This document shows positions 27,047 to 36,959 of a DNA stretch of 64,000 bases, piece after piece. Every line of letters begins with the position of its first letter. Position 1 is the stretch's first letter. The stretch spans positions 33,852 through 97,851 of the forward strand of contig JAILAD010000088.1 of assembly GCA_024681795.1 (NCBI GenBank). Direction: 5' to 3'. Both the position numbers and the translations under genes were made by a program. Under the pieces are notes generated by a model. The model was given only the letters and a program-made list of their open reading frames with translations, ran no database searches and was not told the DNA's origin. Origin of the DNA: Lachnospiraceae bacterium (GTDB lineage Bacteria > Bacillota > Clostridia > Lachnospirales > Lachnospiraceae).

Positions 27047-30000
27047 TTATTTGTTCTCATGGAAAGTGGCATCTCCCTCTTCCGAATAGAAGGATATTCC
27101 CGGCATATAAGTCGTGTCATCACCCTCTTTTGTCCATGTAGAACTTCCTGTCGGTGTTTTATATTCGGTATCTGCTTCCAGGAACAAATCTCCCTCGCGA
27201 ATAACACCTGTCTTCATCCATTCCGGTGCGGTAATGATATCCATTGAAACTTCATTTCCGGCTTTATCCACTACGGTAACTTTCACTTTCTGTTTTCTCT
27301 TTCCGGAAGGCAGATCGAACGTTACATTTCCGTTTCCGTCGGTTTCCGTCTTTATGATGTTTCCGTCCACCCGTACCTGATCCAGATTCTTATCGCTTGC
27401 GCTTCCTTTCAGCACACCCTTTTCATCGGTAAAATAAGTGCCGCCCTCTTCCATATCATGAATCTGCGGTTTCAATACATCAATCCGAAGTGCTGCAATC
27501 TGAATTGCCGCGGACTGTTCACCGGTAGCGGCATTGCGGATAAAGAAGGAACTTCCCGCATCCTCTTCGCTTAAGGTAATTGCCTGATTGGTAAAATTCT
27601 GTCTATTCTTTACGGATATCTGATATCCCGTTGCCGGAACAAGCGTTACTTCCGAAGTATACCATCCTCCCGCACCGATTGTTCCGGAAATGGTATATGC
27701 TCCTTCCGGAACCGGCATGTAGGATATAGAGAATGTACAGCTTGCGGAGCATCCGCTGTACTCGTTATTTTCAGGCAGTGAAACAACGGCCACATAGGTT
27801 CCGACTTCCGTCGGCATCGCTCCCGTAAATGCGCTGTCCGGTGCTCCGGCAGGCTTATAGGAAATGACTGCCTTCGAAGCATCGTTTGTGGAAGAAGAAA
27901 CTACAGGTGTAGGTGTATTACCTCCGTAAATTGCATTGTTAACAGAAATGGATACACTGCCCGGTTTTACCGTTACCGTATTATCTTCTTTCTTCTCATC
28001 CGGTTTCTTTGCAATTGTAACCGATACGGATGCAGGAGCAATATTGTCATAAACCTGCTTCCCGTCTATCGTGTTTCCGTTTACCTTATACCATACGGTA
28101 TAGGTTCCGGCATCCTTTCCTTTCGGGATTTCGGTACTGTAACCGTCTTTTTCCGAGAGGCTGTAAAGCAGCGTTCCGTTTTCAACCTCACCTGCCGTTA
28201 CGAGTTCCTGGTAATTTCCGTTTTCGGTCAGTTCTTTTGCGGCCGGTGCCGTCTTAATCGTCGGAAGGCTTGAGCCGATTGTAAATTTCACGGTAGCCGA
28301 AGAAGGCAGTTCATAATTGGAATTCGACAGTTTCACAGCCTTCGCCGTGTGAGTTCCGACTTCCGAAGTTTCTCCCTCAACCGTTACCCTGCAGGTATCA
28401 CCGTCTGCAACTCCGGTAAGAGTCAGTGTGGGAACATGTTTCTTTCCGTCGTATTTAAATGTCAGATCGGACCACTTCAATCCAACCGTTTTCTTTTGAA
28501 TCTCAACCTCTACCGATACCGGTTCAACGTCTTCGTAATTCCCGCCGCCGATAACTCTGCACCAGACCGTATAGGATTTGGCATCCTTACCTTCCGGTAC
28601 GGAATCGGAATAATTGCCGCTTTTTTCAAGACCATAATAAACGCTTCCGAAATCGGCTTTTACCCCGCTGACGAGAGGCTGCATTTTTCCGTTATAGGTA
28701 AGAGTGACTTTTTTCGGAACCGTCAGCGAATTGGATGCTTTTGCAATGGTCACGGTCCGTACGGAAGGTGTTACGTCGTTGTGATTCTGATCACCGTCCA
28801 CTCTTAACCATACATAATATTCCCCGGCATCCGTTTTCACCGGAATCTCGGATGAATATGCATCAGAAGAAGGCTCAATCATTTCCCCTTCCTCTTGCTG
28901 ACCGAGAGCAAACATCGGTGTACCGCCGATTACCGAAAGGCCGCCGATTAATTTCTGCCCGGATCCGTTATAAATAAGACTCTCCGAAGTCTCGCTGATG
29001 CTGCAGTCCGCTTTTGCAACCGTAAATTCGGCAGTTGCCTCTGCACCGTTGTAATTATCCGATTCGGCGATTGTCGCTCTTAATACATAATCGCCTGCGT
29101 TTGTCGTACTTGTGGGAAGTCCGGACACATAATCCGTATCTTCTCCGCCTATTAACCTGTACGCATAGGTAACCTCACCGTCTCCGAGATTGTCGAATAC
29201 GGTCGGGGTTGCGGGTGCATCGCCGTACGTCCATCCTGTTATCGAAACGGACGGTGTAATATCCGCACGTGTAATCTCAAATTCCGCGGTTGCCGAAGCT
29301 CCTTCATAATTATCGGTTTCCGCTATTTCAACTTTTACGGTATACTGTCCCGCATCGGAAGGTTTCCGGTCCGAATAGGTCGTATCCGAAGCAGCCTTGT
29401 AACGAAAAGTTTCCGTACCGTTTCCGGTATTTCCGCTTACGACCGGATCGGATGCTGTGGTTCCGTATACCCAGTCTGCCATCGTAACCGACGGACTGAT
29501 TTCCTCTTTGGAAATGCTGAAATCGGCATAGGATACAGATGCGTTATAATTGTCCGTTTCCGCAATTGTCGCTCTGACCTTATAGTCTCCCGCTTCCGTC
29601 GGAACCTCAGTGTCATAGGTACTGTCTGCCGCATCGGATGCCTTATACTCAATTGTCTCAGCACCGCCGCTTATATTATCCGTAATGACAGGTGTGGAAG
29701 GAGTTTCCCCGTACTTCCATCCCGTAATCGAAACCTGCGAATCGAAATCCGCTTTTGCTATCGTAAAATCAACTTCTGCCGTTGCGGAAGGATAATTATC
29801 TGTTTCCGCAATTGTTGCAGTCAGGGTATAATCCCCTGCCGCAGTGGTACTTCCCGGTAGCCCGGCAACGCTCTCCGTTTCCAAATCGGATTTTTTCCTG
29901 TAGGAATATGTCACTGCACCGTTTCCGGTATTTCCCGTTACAACAGGCTCATCCGGTGTTTCCCCGTAGGTGAAACCGGAAAATGCAATGCTCGGGGAAA

Positions 30001-32542
30001 TATCTGCCTTTTCAACCGTAAAGTCTGCGGTCGCTTCTCCGGCATTATAATTATCGGTTTCTCCGATGACTGCCTTTAAGGTATATTCCCCTGCAGTCAG
30101 GGTGGAGGAAGGAAGACCTGCCGTATAGGCATCTTCTCCCGCGGTTTTTAATTTATAGGAATAGGAAACCGTGCCGTTTCCGGTATTTCCGGTTAACACA
30201 GGAGTATTGGGTTCCTGTCCGTATGTCCAGTTTCCGATTCTTACGGCAGGTGTAATATCCACTTTTTCAATTGTCACGTCAACGACTCCCGTTACTGCAC
30301 AGGAGTGGTTGTCATCCAGGGATACCAGATCGTATCCGACATGATAAGTTCCCGCATTCTTACCGACCGGAATATCATACGAATATTCCGTCAGTGCCTG
30401 ACCATCTTCATCCGTAAGACGATACCGGATTTTACCGAATTCCGATGATGATACACCTGCGGTAACAAGTTCCTGTTCCGTGCCGTCATAGGTAAGGGGT
30501 TTCGCAGCAGGGTCGGTCGCAATCGTAATCTCAGCCGGATTAATGTGAAAGTCACGGGTATTCTCTGCCGGTAACTCATAATTCGAATTGGACAGAGCAG
30601 TTGCCTCGGCAGTATAAGTTCCCGCATCCGTGCCTCCTCCTTCTATGGTTACGGTGCAGACATCTCCGGTGACTACACCGGTTAATGAGGCTGAAATACA
30701 CTGTTCTTCTCCGGTATACGATAATTCCGCATCGTCCCATTCAAGACCGACGGTCTTGGGTGCAATCGTTACGGAAATTTCTTCTTCATCGGAATCCAAA
30801 TGGTTTTCATCACCGGAAACCTTTACCCGGACAACGTATGCTTCCGCAGTTTTTCCGGTCGGAACGGTTTCGGAATACTCTCCCGTTTCCGACAGCCTGT
30901 ACACAAAGGTTCCGTCGCCTGCATCTCCGCCGGATACCAGAGCCTGATTGTTTCCGTTATAAGTTAAATCATTTGCATCCGGCCATACGATATCTTCAAC
31001 ATCCGCTTTTTCAATTGTAAAATTTTTCGTATATGTTTCGCCGGAAGGCAAAGCATAATTATCATTCGTAAGACCGGTCACACCTATGGTGTAACTGCCG
31101 GCATTTTTGGCAACTCCGTCTACCGCACTTCTTCCTTCAATCGTATAAAGAGCTTCACAGCTATCTCCGGAAACCACTCCGTTTACGGTTGCTGTCGGAT
31201 GCTGTCCTTCGCCGTTGTAAACAAACTCTTCTTCAGACCATGCAATGCCGGTGATTTCTTTCGGAGCAATCGTTACCGTCTCGGATTTCGGCTCGGAATC
31301 CATCTGATATACGCCGTCTCCCAGCACTTTCCACCAGAATGTATACGTATCGGCATTTTTACCGGTCGGCTTCGCAGAAGAATACGTTCCGTCCTCGGCA
31401 TCACTGAATACTACGGAATCCTCGTAATCGGCATCCACATCGACAAGTGCCTGTTCTGCACCGTTATACTCCAGATTCTCTGCCGGAATAATTTCACCGT
31501 CTGCAATCATGCTTACAATAAACGGTTCGCTGTCAAGGGTAAATCCTTCATATCCCCTGCTTTCTATCTGACCGTCGGAATTAATCACGGTTTCGGTTTC
31601 CCCGACAGTCAGAACCGCTTTGTATTTTCCGGGTATTGTCGGATCGGAGGTACCGTGCCATGAAGTATCCGAAGGATCCTCATAGTTTTCCAGAATTACA
31701 AATTCATAATCGGAATCTCTGGTATCTCCCATGGCAACCCTCACTCCCGGGCCGCCGTCCGGAACCGATCCGTCGGGACCGAGGGTATATCCGGTCACTT
31801 CGATATCCCAGTCATTTTTCGTGTCAAGTTTTTCCGGAATCGGGTACAAATCAAGCACTCCGAGATCCAGATATTTTACAACTTCTTCAAGATCGGATTC
31901 TCGAATCGGGTTTCCTCCGAGTACGAAAAATCCTTCCGAATTGTTCATATCAATATAGGAACTGCTCGTGGCCCATCCGATATAATCCGTTTTTTCGGGT
32001 GCGGTTTTTTCCGCGAAATACACTCCGCCGCTTCCGTAGAAATACGACCAGTCTTCTGCCTCGACTTCCTCCTCTTCATCCAGATACCGAATCCGGAATC
32101 CGTCATACTGTACAAATTTGTACTGAAGCCCTCCGGTTGTATCATCCGCATTCACACTGTCAAGTTTATATACCGCCCGGAGATTCTTATCCCCGATCAG
32201 TTTGGGTGTGCCGGCAAATTCCGGAAATACAAATTCCCCGTACTGATAATATATTTCGTCTTCCCCTTTAGAATCCCCGGAATTAACAGGTTCAATCACA
32301 TAAATCCCGTCACCGAGTTCCTTTTCAACGGTATAGATAATACGGCAGAACGCTTCGTTTCCGTTAACGGTATCATCTCCCATAACCCAGGAACCGATGT
32401 CAAGACTGTCAAGGTCATACTCATCCGCATCTGCCTTTATCGGTACCAGAACGACACTGAATACCAGCAGAATGCTTAAAAACATCGCCAGGGTTTCTTT
32501 TGCTCTGCGTCTGATATTAAAATTTCTTTTTTCATTCCTCAT
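27047..32542 (-). CDS. Very large secreted repeat protein with tandem MBG-type Ig-like modules
   Basis: 1831 aa; signal peptide LAMFLSILLVFSVVLVPIKADA; repeated WTYGxxPxxPVxxGNTGNGxVxYSYK...GDYTLxATIAETDNYNxAxATAxFTVxKADI modules and (L)TYNGxxQxLV modules. Confidence 0.88.
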   Translation of the reverse strand: MRNEKRNFNIRRRAKETLAMFLSILLVFSVVLVPIKADADEYDLDSLDIGSWVMGDDTVNGNEAFCRIIYTVEKELGDGIYVIEPVNSGDSKGEDEIYYQYGEFVFPEFAGTPKLIGDKNLRAVYKLDSVNADDTTGGLQYKFVQYDGFRIRYLDEEEEVEAEDWSYFYGSGGVYFAEKTAPEKTDYIGWATSSSYIDMNNSEGFFVLGGNPIRESDLEEVVKYLDLGVLDLYPIPEKLDTKNDWDIEVTGYTLGPDGSVPDGGPGVRVAMGDTRDSDYEFVILENYEDPSDTSWHGTSDPTIPGKYKAVLTVGETETVINSDGQIESRGYEGFTLDSEPFIVSMIADGEIIPAENLEYNGAEQALVDVDADYEDSVVFSDAEDGTYSSAKPTGKNADTYTFWWKVLGDGVYQMDSEPKSETVTIAPKEITGIAWSEEEFVYNGEGQHPTATVNGVVSGDSCEALYTIEGRSAVDGVAKNAGSYTIGVTGLTNDNYALPSGETYTKNFTIEKADVEDIVWPDANDLTYNGNNQALVSGGDAGDGTFVYRLSETGEYSETVPTGKTAEAYVVRVKVSGDENHLDSDEEEISVTIAPKTVGLEWDDAELSYTGEEQCISASLTGVVTGDVCTVTIEGGGTDAGTYTAEATALSNSNYELPAENTRDFHINPAEITIATDPAAKPLTYDGTEQELVTAGVSSSEFGKIRYRLTDEDGQALTEYSYDIPVGKNAGTYHVGYDLVSLDDNHSCAVTGVVDVTIEKVDITPAVRIGNWTYGQEPNTPVLTGNTGNGTVSYSYKLKTAGEDAYTAGLPSSTLTAGEYTLKAVIGETDNYNAGEATADFTVEKADISPSIAFSGFTYGETPDEPVVTGNTGNGAVTYSYRKKSDLETESVAGLPGSTTAAGDYTLTATIAETDNYPSATAEVDFTIAKADFDSQVSITGWKYGETPSTPVITDNISGGAETIEYKASDAADSTYDTEVPTEAGDYKVRATIAETDNYNASVSYADFSISKEEISPSVTMADWVYGTTASDPVVSGNTGNGTETFRYKAASDTTYSDRKPSDAGQYTVKVEIAETDNYEGASATAEFEITRADITPSVSITGWTYGDAPATPTVFDNLGDGEVTYAYRLIGGEDTDYVSGLPTSTTNAGDYVLRATIAESDNYNGAEATAEFTVAKADCSISETSESLIYNGSGQKLIGGLSVIGGTPMFALGQQEEGEMIEPSSDAYSSEIPVKTDAGEYYVWLRVDGDQNHNDVTPSVRTVTIAKASNSLTVPKKVTLTYNGKMQPLVSGVKADFGSVYYGLEKSGNYSDSVPEGKDAKSYTVWCRVIGGGNYEDVEPVSVEVEIQKKTVGLKWSDLTFKYDGKKHVPTLTLTGVADGDTCRVTVEGETSEVGTHTAKAVKLSNSNYELPSSATVKFTIGSSLPTIKTAPAAKELTENGNYQELVTAGEVENGTLLYSLSEKDGYSTEIPKGKDAGTYTVWYKVNGNTIDGKQVYDNIAPASVSVTIAKKPDEKKEDNTVTVKPGSVSISVNNAIYGGNTPTPVVSSSTNDASKAVISYKPAGAPDSAFTGAMPTEVGTYVAVVSLPENNEYSGCSASCTFSISYMPVPEGAYTISGTIGAGGWYTSEVTLVPATGYQISVKNRQNFTNQAITLSEEDAGSSFFIRNAATGEQSAAIQIAALRIDVLKPQIHDMEEGGTYFTDEKGVLKGSASDKNLDQVRVDGNIIKTETDGNGNVTFDLPSGKRKQKVKVTVVDKAGNEVSMDIITAPEWMKTGVIREGDLFLEADTEYKTPTGSSTWTKEGDDTTYMPGISFYSEEGDATFHENK

Positions 32543-32632
32543 ACTTCAATTCCCCGTGCACCGAAGCGGCACAAATTCATAACTTCCGTATCCTTTTCCG
32601 GATACCGTCCGGATTACAATCCCCTTATAATT

Positions 32633-33733
32633 TTATAATTCCGAAACAACCTGATTCTTTCCGTTTTGTTTTCCCTTATATAACCTTGTGTCCGCAATCT
32701 CCACCAGTTTATCCACCGAAAGGCCCGGTGTGGATTCCGTAACACCGAAAGTCATGGTGATCTTAATTGTGTAACCGTGTGAAATAACCACCATGTCTTC
32801 AATCATTCCGCGGATACGTTCCGCAACATCCACGGTGACTTTCCTGTTTCCGTCAATGGCAATTAAGAACTCCTCACCGCCCCAGCGGCATACCACATCG
32901 TTGTCACGAAGGGAACTCATTAAAACTCTCGCCACGTTTACAAGCACGTCATCACCGGATTCATGCCCGAAGGTATCGTTTACCTTCTTGAAATTATCGA
33001 TATCGCAGATAATCACGCCGAAAATTCTTCCCTCTTCCTGAAGAAGGCGCATCTTCTCATCCAGTTCCTGATTCATATACCTTCTGTTGAAAAGACCGGT
33101 AAGTGCATCCCTGTTTGCTTCCTGGTTCAGAGCCTCGTTTTTGGAGGTAAGGCTTGTCGTCTTCGAGGACATATCCCAGTGCAGAAGCATCAGAAATCCG
33201 ATCATCACCATAAAGGTTACCGCCAGATTATATGCCGCAAACACAATGATTACGTAGGTTTTAACCGGAATGACCGGTTTCGGCTGGATCAGGTTATATA
33301 CGTACAAAGTCGTAAAAATCAAAATCGGTGAGAGTGACAGTAAGAAACTTGCCATCTCCTTTTTCTTGTATATACCCCAGGTAAGGGCAAAATAGAAAAT
33401 CGCGGGAATGGAGGCTATCGCCAGCATTGAAAAGCTTCCTTCCCTTCCCAGTACAACCTCGTTTACAACGGCAAAGCACCATACTTCAATGTAAACAACG
33501 TGAATGATTACTTTATATGCGCCCTTCTGGACCAGCAGTCTGAGAAGCTGGAACGTAACCGCCATTACCACGGAAAGCATTCCGAGATAACGCAGGTCGA
33601 AGGTAAAGAAAAGAATCGCATATATCGCCTTGATGACACACAATGCGTTCAGAAAAAGGTGGAGCTTGAAGGCCTCGTCAAAAAAGCCCTCTCCGTTTTT
33701 TATACCGTCAATATAATGCTTCAGATTAGACAT
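32633..33733 (-). CDS. Membrane GGDEF diguanylate cyclase
   Basis: Six or so TM segments then DALTGLFNRRYMNQ...VIICDIDNFKKVNDTFGHESGDDVL...RWGGEEFLIAID. Confidence 0.93.
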   Translation of the reverse strand: MSNLKHYIDGIKNGEGFFDEAFKLHLFLNALCVIKAIYAILFFTFDLRYLGMLSVVMAVTFQLLRLLVQKGAYKVIIHVVYIEVWCFAVVNEVVLGREGSFSMLAIASIPAIFYFALTWGIYKKKEMASFLLSLSPILIFTTLYVYNLIQPKPVIPVKTYVIIVFAAYNLAVTFMVMIGFLMLLHWDMSSKTTSLTSKNEALNQEANRDALTGLFNRRYMNQELDEKMRLLQEEGRIFGVIICDIDNFKKVNDTFGHESGDDVLVNVARVLMSSLRDNDVVCRWGGEEFLIAIDGNRKVTVDVAERIRGMIEDMVVISHGYTIKITMTFGVTESTPGLSVDKLVEIADTRLYKGKQNGKNQVVSEL

Positions 33734-33858
33734 ATATCCCCCTTAGTACAGAATAATCCATACAATGCTATATTACTCTATTTTGCAATGTTTGTCATTA
33801 TTTTCACCAAAAATACAAGACGAAAAAGATAATAAAAATTTCATACTTTTTCACACTT

Positions 33859-33901
33859 TTTTGTGGTTACTATTGAGTAAAACCACAAAATGTGGTATGC
33901 T
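33859..33901 (+). promoter_or_regulatory. Promoter with perfect 10-bp inverted repeat overlapping the -35 region
   Basis: TTTTGTGGTT - 12 nt - AACCACAAAA; TTGAGT (33873-33878) - 17 nt - TATGCT (33896-33901). Confidence 0.55.
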
Positions 33902-33922
33902 ATTGAGGAAAGTGGGGATATT

Positions 33923-34996
33923 ATGTCCAAAAAGAAGAAAAAAGCAAAGAAAAAGAATAAAATCCTTACCGCCTTCTTATGTCTGACAGCGTGGTTTTTC
34001 GGCACCGTTTTGGTGGTTTTGGGCGGTTTTTTATTCCTCTTATATCTGGTTCAGCTGGGACCGTCTCCGAGAATCCGCGATCTCTTTGTTGCATCTGCAA
34101 AAGAATCGAGCGTCGGAGGCGTTATGGTTGATTTGTTCCTCTCTCCCGAGCAGGTTGAGGAAATCATGGCCAACAATTCCACAAAAGAATTCTCCGAAAT
34201 CACCGACACCACTATGGTCAAAATAGCCTACGCCAATTCCGAAAGCGAGGATTCCTCTTCCCAGAGCAGTGTGGGAAGACTTGACAATCCCGAAGATCCG
34301 GACGGCGACGGCATTACCGTGTATGATGTACACGGTCCTACTTACCGCGGAAAAATGATGGTGGTCTTCGACCCTTCCCGTGTCAAAGTCGGCACAATCG
34401 ATCACTACGGAATCAGTTCACCGGGGCTCACTCTTCCCGAGATCGTAGAGAAATATGATGCGGTAGCCGGTATCAACGGCGGAAAATACGATGACGAAGC
34501 CGGTATCGGTACAGGCGGAATGCCGCAGGGTATTGTATTTTCCGAAGGCGTCTTAAGAATGGGCGATCCTACCAGCAATTATGCAGTATATGGTTTTGAC
34601 AATAACAACGTCCTGGTCGTAGGATACATGAGCGCCGGATATGCGGCATCCATCGGAATCCGTGATGCGGTTACTTTCGGACCTGCCCTTATCGTAAACG
34701 GCAAATCTGCCAGAATGGCAGGCTCCGGCTCGGGATTAAATCCCCGAACGGCAATCGGCCAGCGTGAAGACGGCGCGGTACTCCTTCTTGTAATCGAAGG
34801 AAGGCAGACCACTTCGCTCGGCGCTTCCATGGCAGACCTCGTGGAAATTATGGAAAATTACGGTGCGGTAAATGCAGCCAATCTCGACGGCGGAATGTCT
34901 TCTTCCATGGTTTATAACGGAGAGGAAATCGTATCCAGCTGTACCATGAGAAACCGTAAAATACCGACTGCTTTTATCGTGGAAAGGAGAGACTGA
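33923..34996 (+). CDS. Phosphodiester glycosidase (NAGPA) domain protein
   Basis: AVAGINGGKYDDEAGIGTGGMPQGIVFSEG...NPRTAIGQREDGAVLLLVIEGRQ...AANLDGGMSSSMVYNGE; N-terminal TM. Confidence 0.9.
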   Translation: MSKKKKKAKKKNKILTAFLCLTAWFFGTVLVVLGGFLFLLYLVQLGPSPRIRDLFVASAKESSVGGVMVDLFLSPEQVEEIMANNSTKEFSEITDTTMVKIAYANSESEDSSSQSSVGRLDNPEDPDGDGITVYDVHGPTYRGKMMVVFDPSRVKVGTIDHYGISSPGLTLPEIVEKYDAVAGINGGKYDDEAGIGTGGMPQGIVFSEGVLRMGDPTSNYAVYGFDNNNVLVVGYMSAGYAASIGIRDAVTFGPALIVNGKSARMAGSGSGLNPRTAIGQREDGAVLLLVIEGRQTTSLGASMADLVEIMENYGAVNAANLDGGMSSSMVYNGEEIVSSCTMRNRKIPTAFIVERRD

Positions 34997-34997
34997 A

Positions 34998-36128
34998 ATG
35001 GGTGAATACCGCTCTCCCAAAATCGTTCCCCTTTCCGAAGACAAAACGATTAAAAAGTCCCACCCTTTTTTACTGTTTGCGGGCATCTGGTTTTCCTTTC
35101 TGCTTCTGGCACTGGTTCTGTTTCTCGGCAAATTCCGTCAGTTTCTGATTTCCTATGAAACCGAATATCAGGCCTCTCTCCCGGAACACTATGCGGAAAA
35201 AATCGTCGGCATCATCGAAAAAAACGATATGCCTTCCATTTCCGCGCTTCAGACCGAGGCTCCCGAAATATCCGAATTCGAAACCGAAGAAAATCTTTAT
35301 CACTACATGACGGAACTGATAAGCAACAAAAAAATCGGTTTTTCCGAAACCGAAAATTATACGGATGATAATCCCGAATACTATATCACGGCGGATCAGT
35401 ATATCATCGCAACGCTCCGCTTAAGAAAATCCGCATCCCAGGAACGCAAGCACAGTCTTCCGGTCTGGGAAAAGGATACTTTCGAATTCTATACGGATGC
35501 GCAGCACGCGGTCCGCGTATCCTGTCCCACCTGCTATCATGTCTACGTAAACGGTGTGGAGATTCCGAACAAATACTGTTATAAGAACGATCCTTATCCC
35601 GGAGAAGACTATTTCCGCGGTACCATTGAACTGCCGCACAACAGGTTTTATCTGATTGAGAACCTCTTTGAAGAAGCAAACGTTACCGCAAAAGCAGAGG
35701 ACGGAAGTGCGGTAAAACCCGTTCTGGACACGGAGAAAGGAATGTATGTAATTCCGCTTACCATGGCGGAAGAAACCGAAACGGAAATGAAAGAATTCGG
35801 CACTGCTGCCGCACTGAATTATACGCATTATGTACAGAACGATGCCGGCATCGGTGCATGTCAGGGTTATTTCCTTGCCGGTACCAATTACCTTCAGATG
35901 GTAGAATACGGAGAATCGAGAAAATATTATCCCTGGCACAGAATACAGAGTGAGGAAACGGAAATCGTTGAATTTTTCCCTTATGACAACGACCATTTCT
36001 ATATTCAGGTAAACATCAACCAAGTACTGCTTGTCAGAGGTTCCGACGAAAAAGCGGTTACAACCGAGAACCGTTTCTTTATCATGAGAACCAACCAGGG
36101 CTTTAAAATCTGCGGACTCGAGTACTAA
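34998..36128 (+). CDS. Membrane-anchored protein of unknown function
   Basis: Single N-terminal TM then extracytoplasmic region; begins 1 nt after the preceding CDS, so likely an operon partner. Confidence 0.75.
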   Translation: MGEYRSPKIVPLSEDKTIKKSHPFLLFAGIWFSFLLLALVLFLGKFRQFLISYETEYQASLPEHYAEKIVGIIEKNDMPSISALQTEAPEISEFETEENLYHYMTELISNKKIGFSETENYTDDNPEYYITADQYIIATLRLRKSASQERKHSLPVWEKDTFEFYTDAQHAVRVSCPTCYHVYVNGVEIPNKYCYKNDPYPGEDYFRGTIELPHNRFYLIENLFEEANVTAKAEDGSAVKPVLDTEKGMYVIPLTMAEETETEMKEFGTAAALNYTHYVQNDAGIGACQGYFLAGTNYLQMVEYGESRKYYPWHRIQSEETEIVEFFPYDNDHFYIQVNINQVLLVRGSDEKAVTTENRFFIMRTNQGFKICGLEY

Positions 36129-36146
36129 AGTGCTCTTTTGGAAAAA

Positions 36147-36905
36147 ATGACGGAAATCAGCAAAAAAACAATCAACGGAAAAACGGTTTTGATCACAGGA
36201 GCTTCCCGGGGCATCGGAAAGAGCCTGGCTGAAATTTTTGCAAAAGAAGGGTATCATCTCGTGATGCTCTGCCATAATTCCCTGGACCGCATGTGGGAAG
36301 ATGCCGGAAAACTCTCCCGGGAATACAATGTAAATGTCAGCTGCTATGCCACCGATGTTTCGGATTCTGCGGAAGTCGCAAGGCTGTTCCGGGATCTGGA
36401 TTCTCATCACGTCACAATCGACATTCTGATTAACAACGCAGGGATTTCCTATGTCGGCCTTTTACAGGATATGACGGATGAGGACTGGGATGAGGTAATC
36501 AGGACGAATTTAAGCGGCGCATTTTACACCACCCGCGCGGTACTGCCCTCCATGATTGCAAGAAAGGAAGGACGTATCTTAAACATTTCCTCCGTCTGGG
36601 GAAATGTCGGAGCCTCCACGGAAGTAGCCTATTCCGCAAGCAAGGGCGGGCTGAATGCCTTTACCAGGGCTCTGGCAAAAGAGGTCGCCCCGAGCGGTAT
36701 TTCCGTCAATGCCATTGCCTGCGGCTATATCGATACCGCGATGAACAGCCATTTAAGTTACGAAGAAAAGGAATCCCTTTTCAATGAGATTCCTTCCGGA
36801 CGTCCCGGAACCCCCGATGAGGTTGCGGAATTTGTATATCAGATTGCTACTTCCTCGAAATATTTAACCGGGCAGGTTATCAGATTTGACGGCGGCTGGA
36901 TTTAA
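36147..36905 (+). CDS. SDR-family oxidoreductase (FabG-like)
   Basis: VLITGASRGIGKSLAEIFA, INNAGISY, YSASKGGLNAFTRALAKEVAP. Confidence 0.92.
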   Translation: MTEISKKTINGKTVLITGASRGIGKSLAEIFAKEGYHLVMLCHNSLDRMWEDAGKLSREYNVNVSCYATDVSDSAEVARLFRDLDSHHVTIDILINNAGISYVGLLQDMTDEDWDEVIRTNLSGAFYTTRAVLPSMIARKEGRILNISSVWGNVGASTEVAYSASKGGLNAFTRALAKEVAPSGISVNAIACGYIDTAMNSHLSYEEKESLFNEIPSGRPGTPDEVAEFVYQIATSSKYLTGQVIRFDGGWI

Positions 36906-36933
36906 ACCGCAGACCAAAAAACAAAAAATAAAA

Positions 36934-36959
36934 GACTTCCGTTCGGAAGCCTTTTTTTA
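36934..36959. terminator. Intrinsic terminator between convergent genes
   Basis: CTTCCG-TT-CGGAAG followed by CCTTTTTTTA. Confidence 0.75.

Noticed and set aside
31636-32271. 211-aa plus-strand ORF
   Set aside because: Antisense to the giant repeat protein; Arg/Pro/Tyr-rich composition typical of shadow ORFs.
27047-32542. Possible CRISPR-like regular repeats in the 28.9-30.3 kb region
   Set aside because: Periodicity (~250 bp) is in coding DNA and diverged at nucleotide level; explained by protein module duplication.
35421-36410. 329-aa minus-strand ORF
   Set aside because: Antisense to two well-supported plus-strand genes (34998-36128 and the SDR gene); no recognisable motifs.
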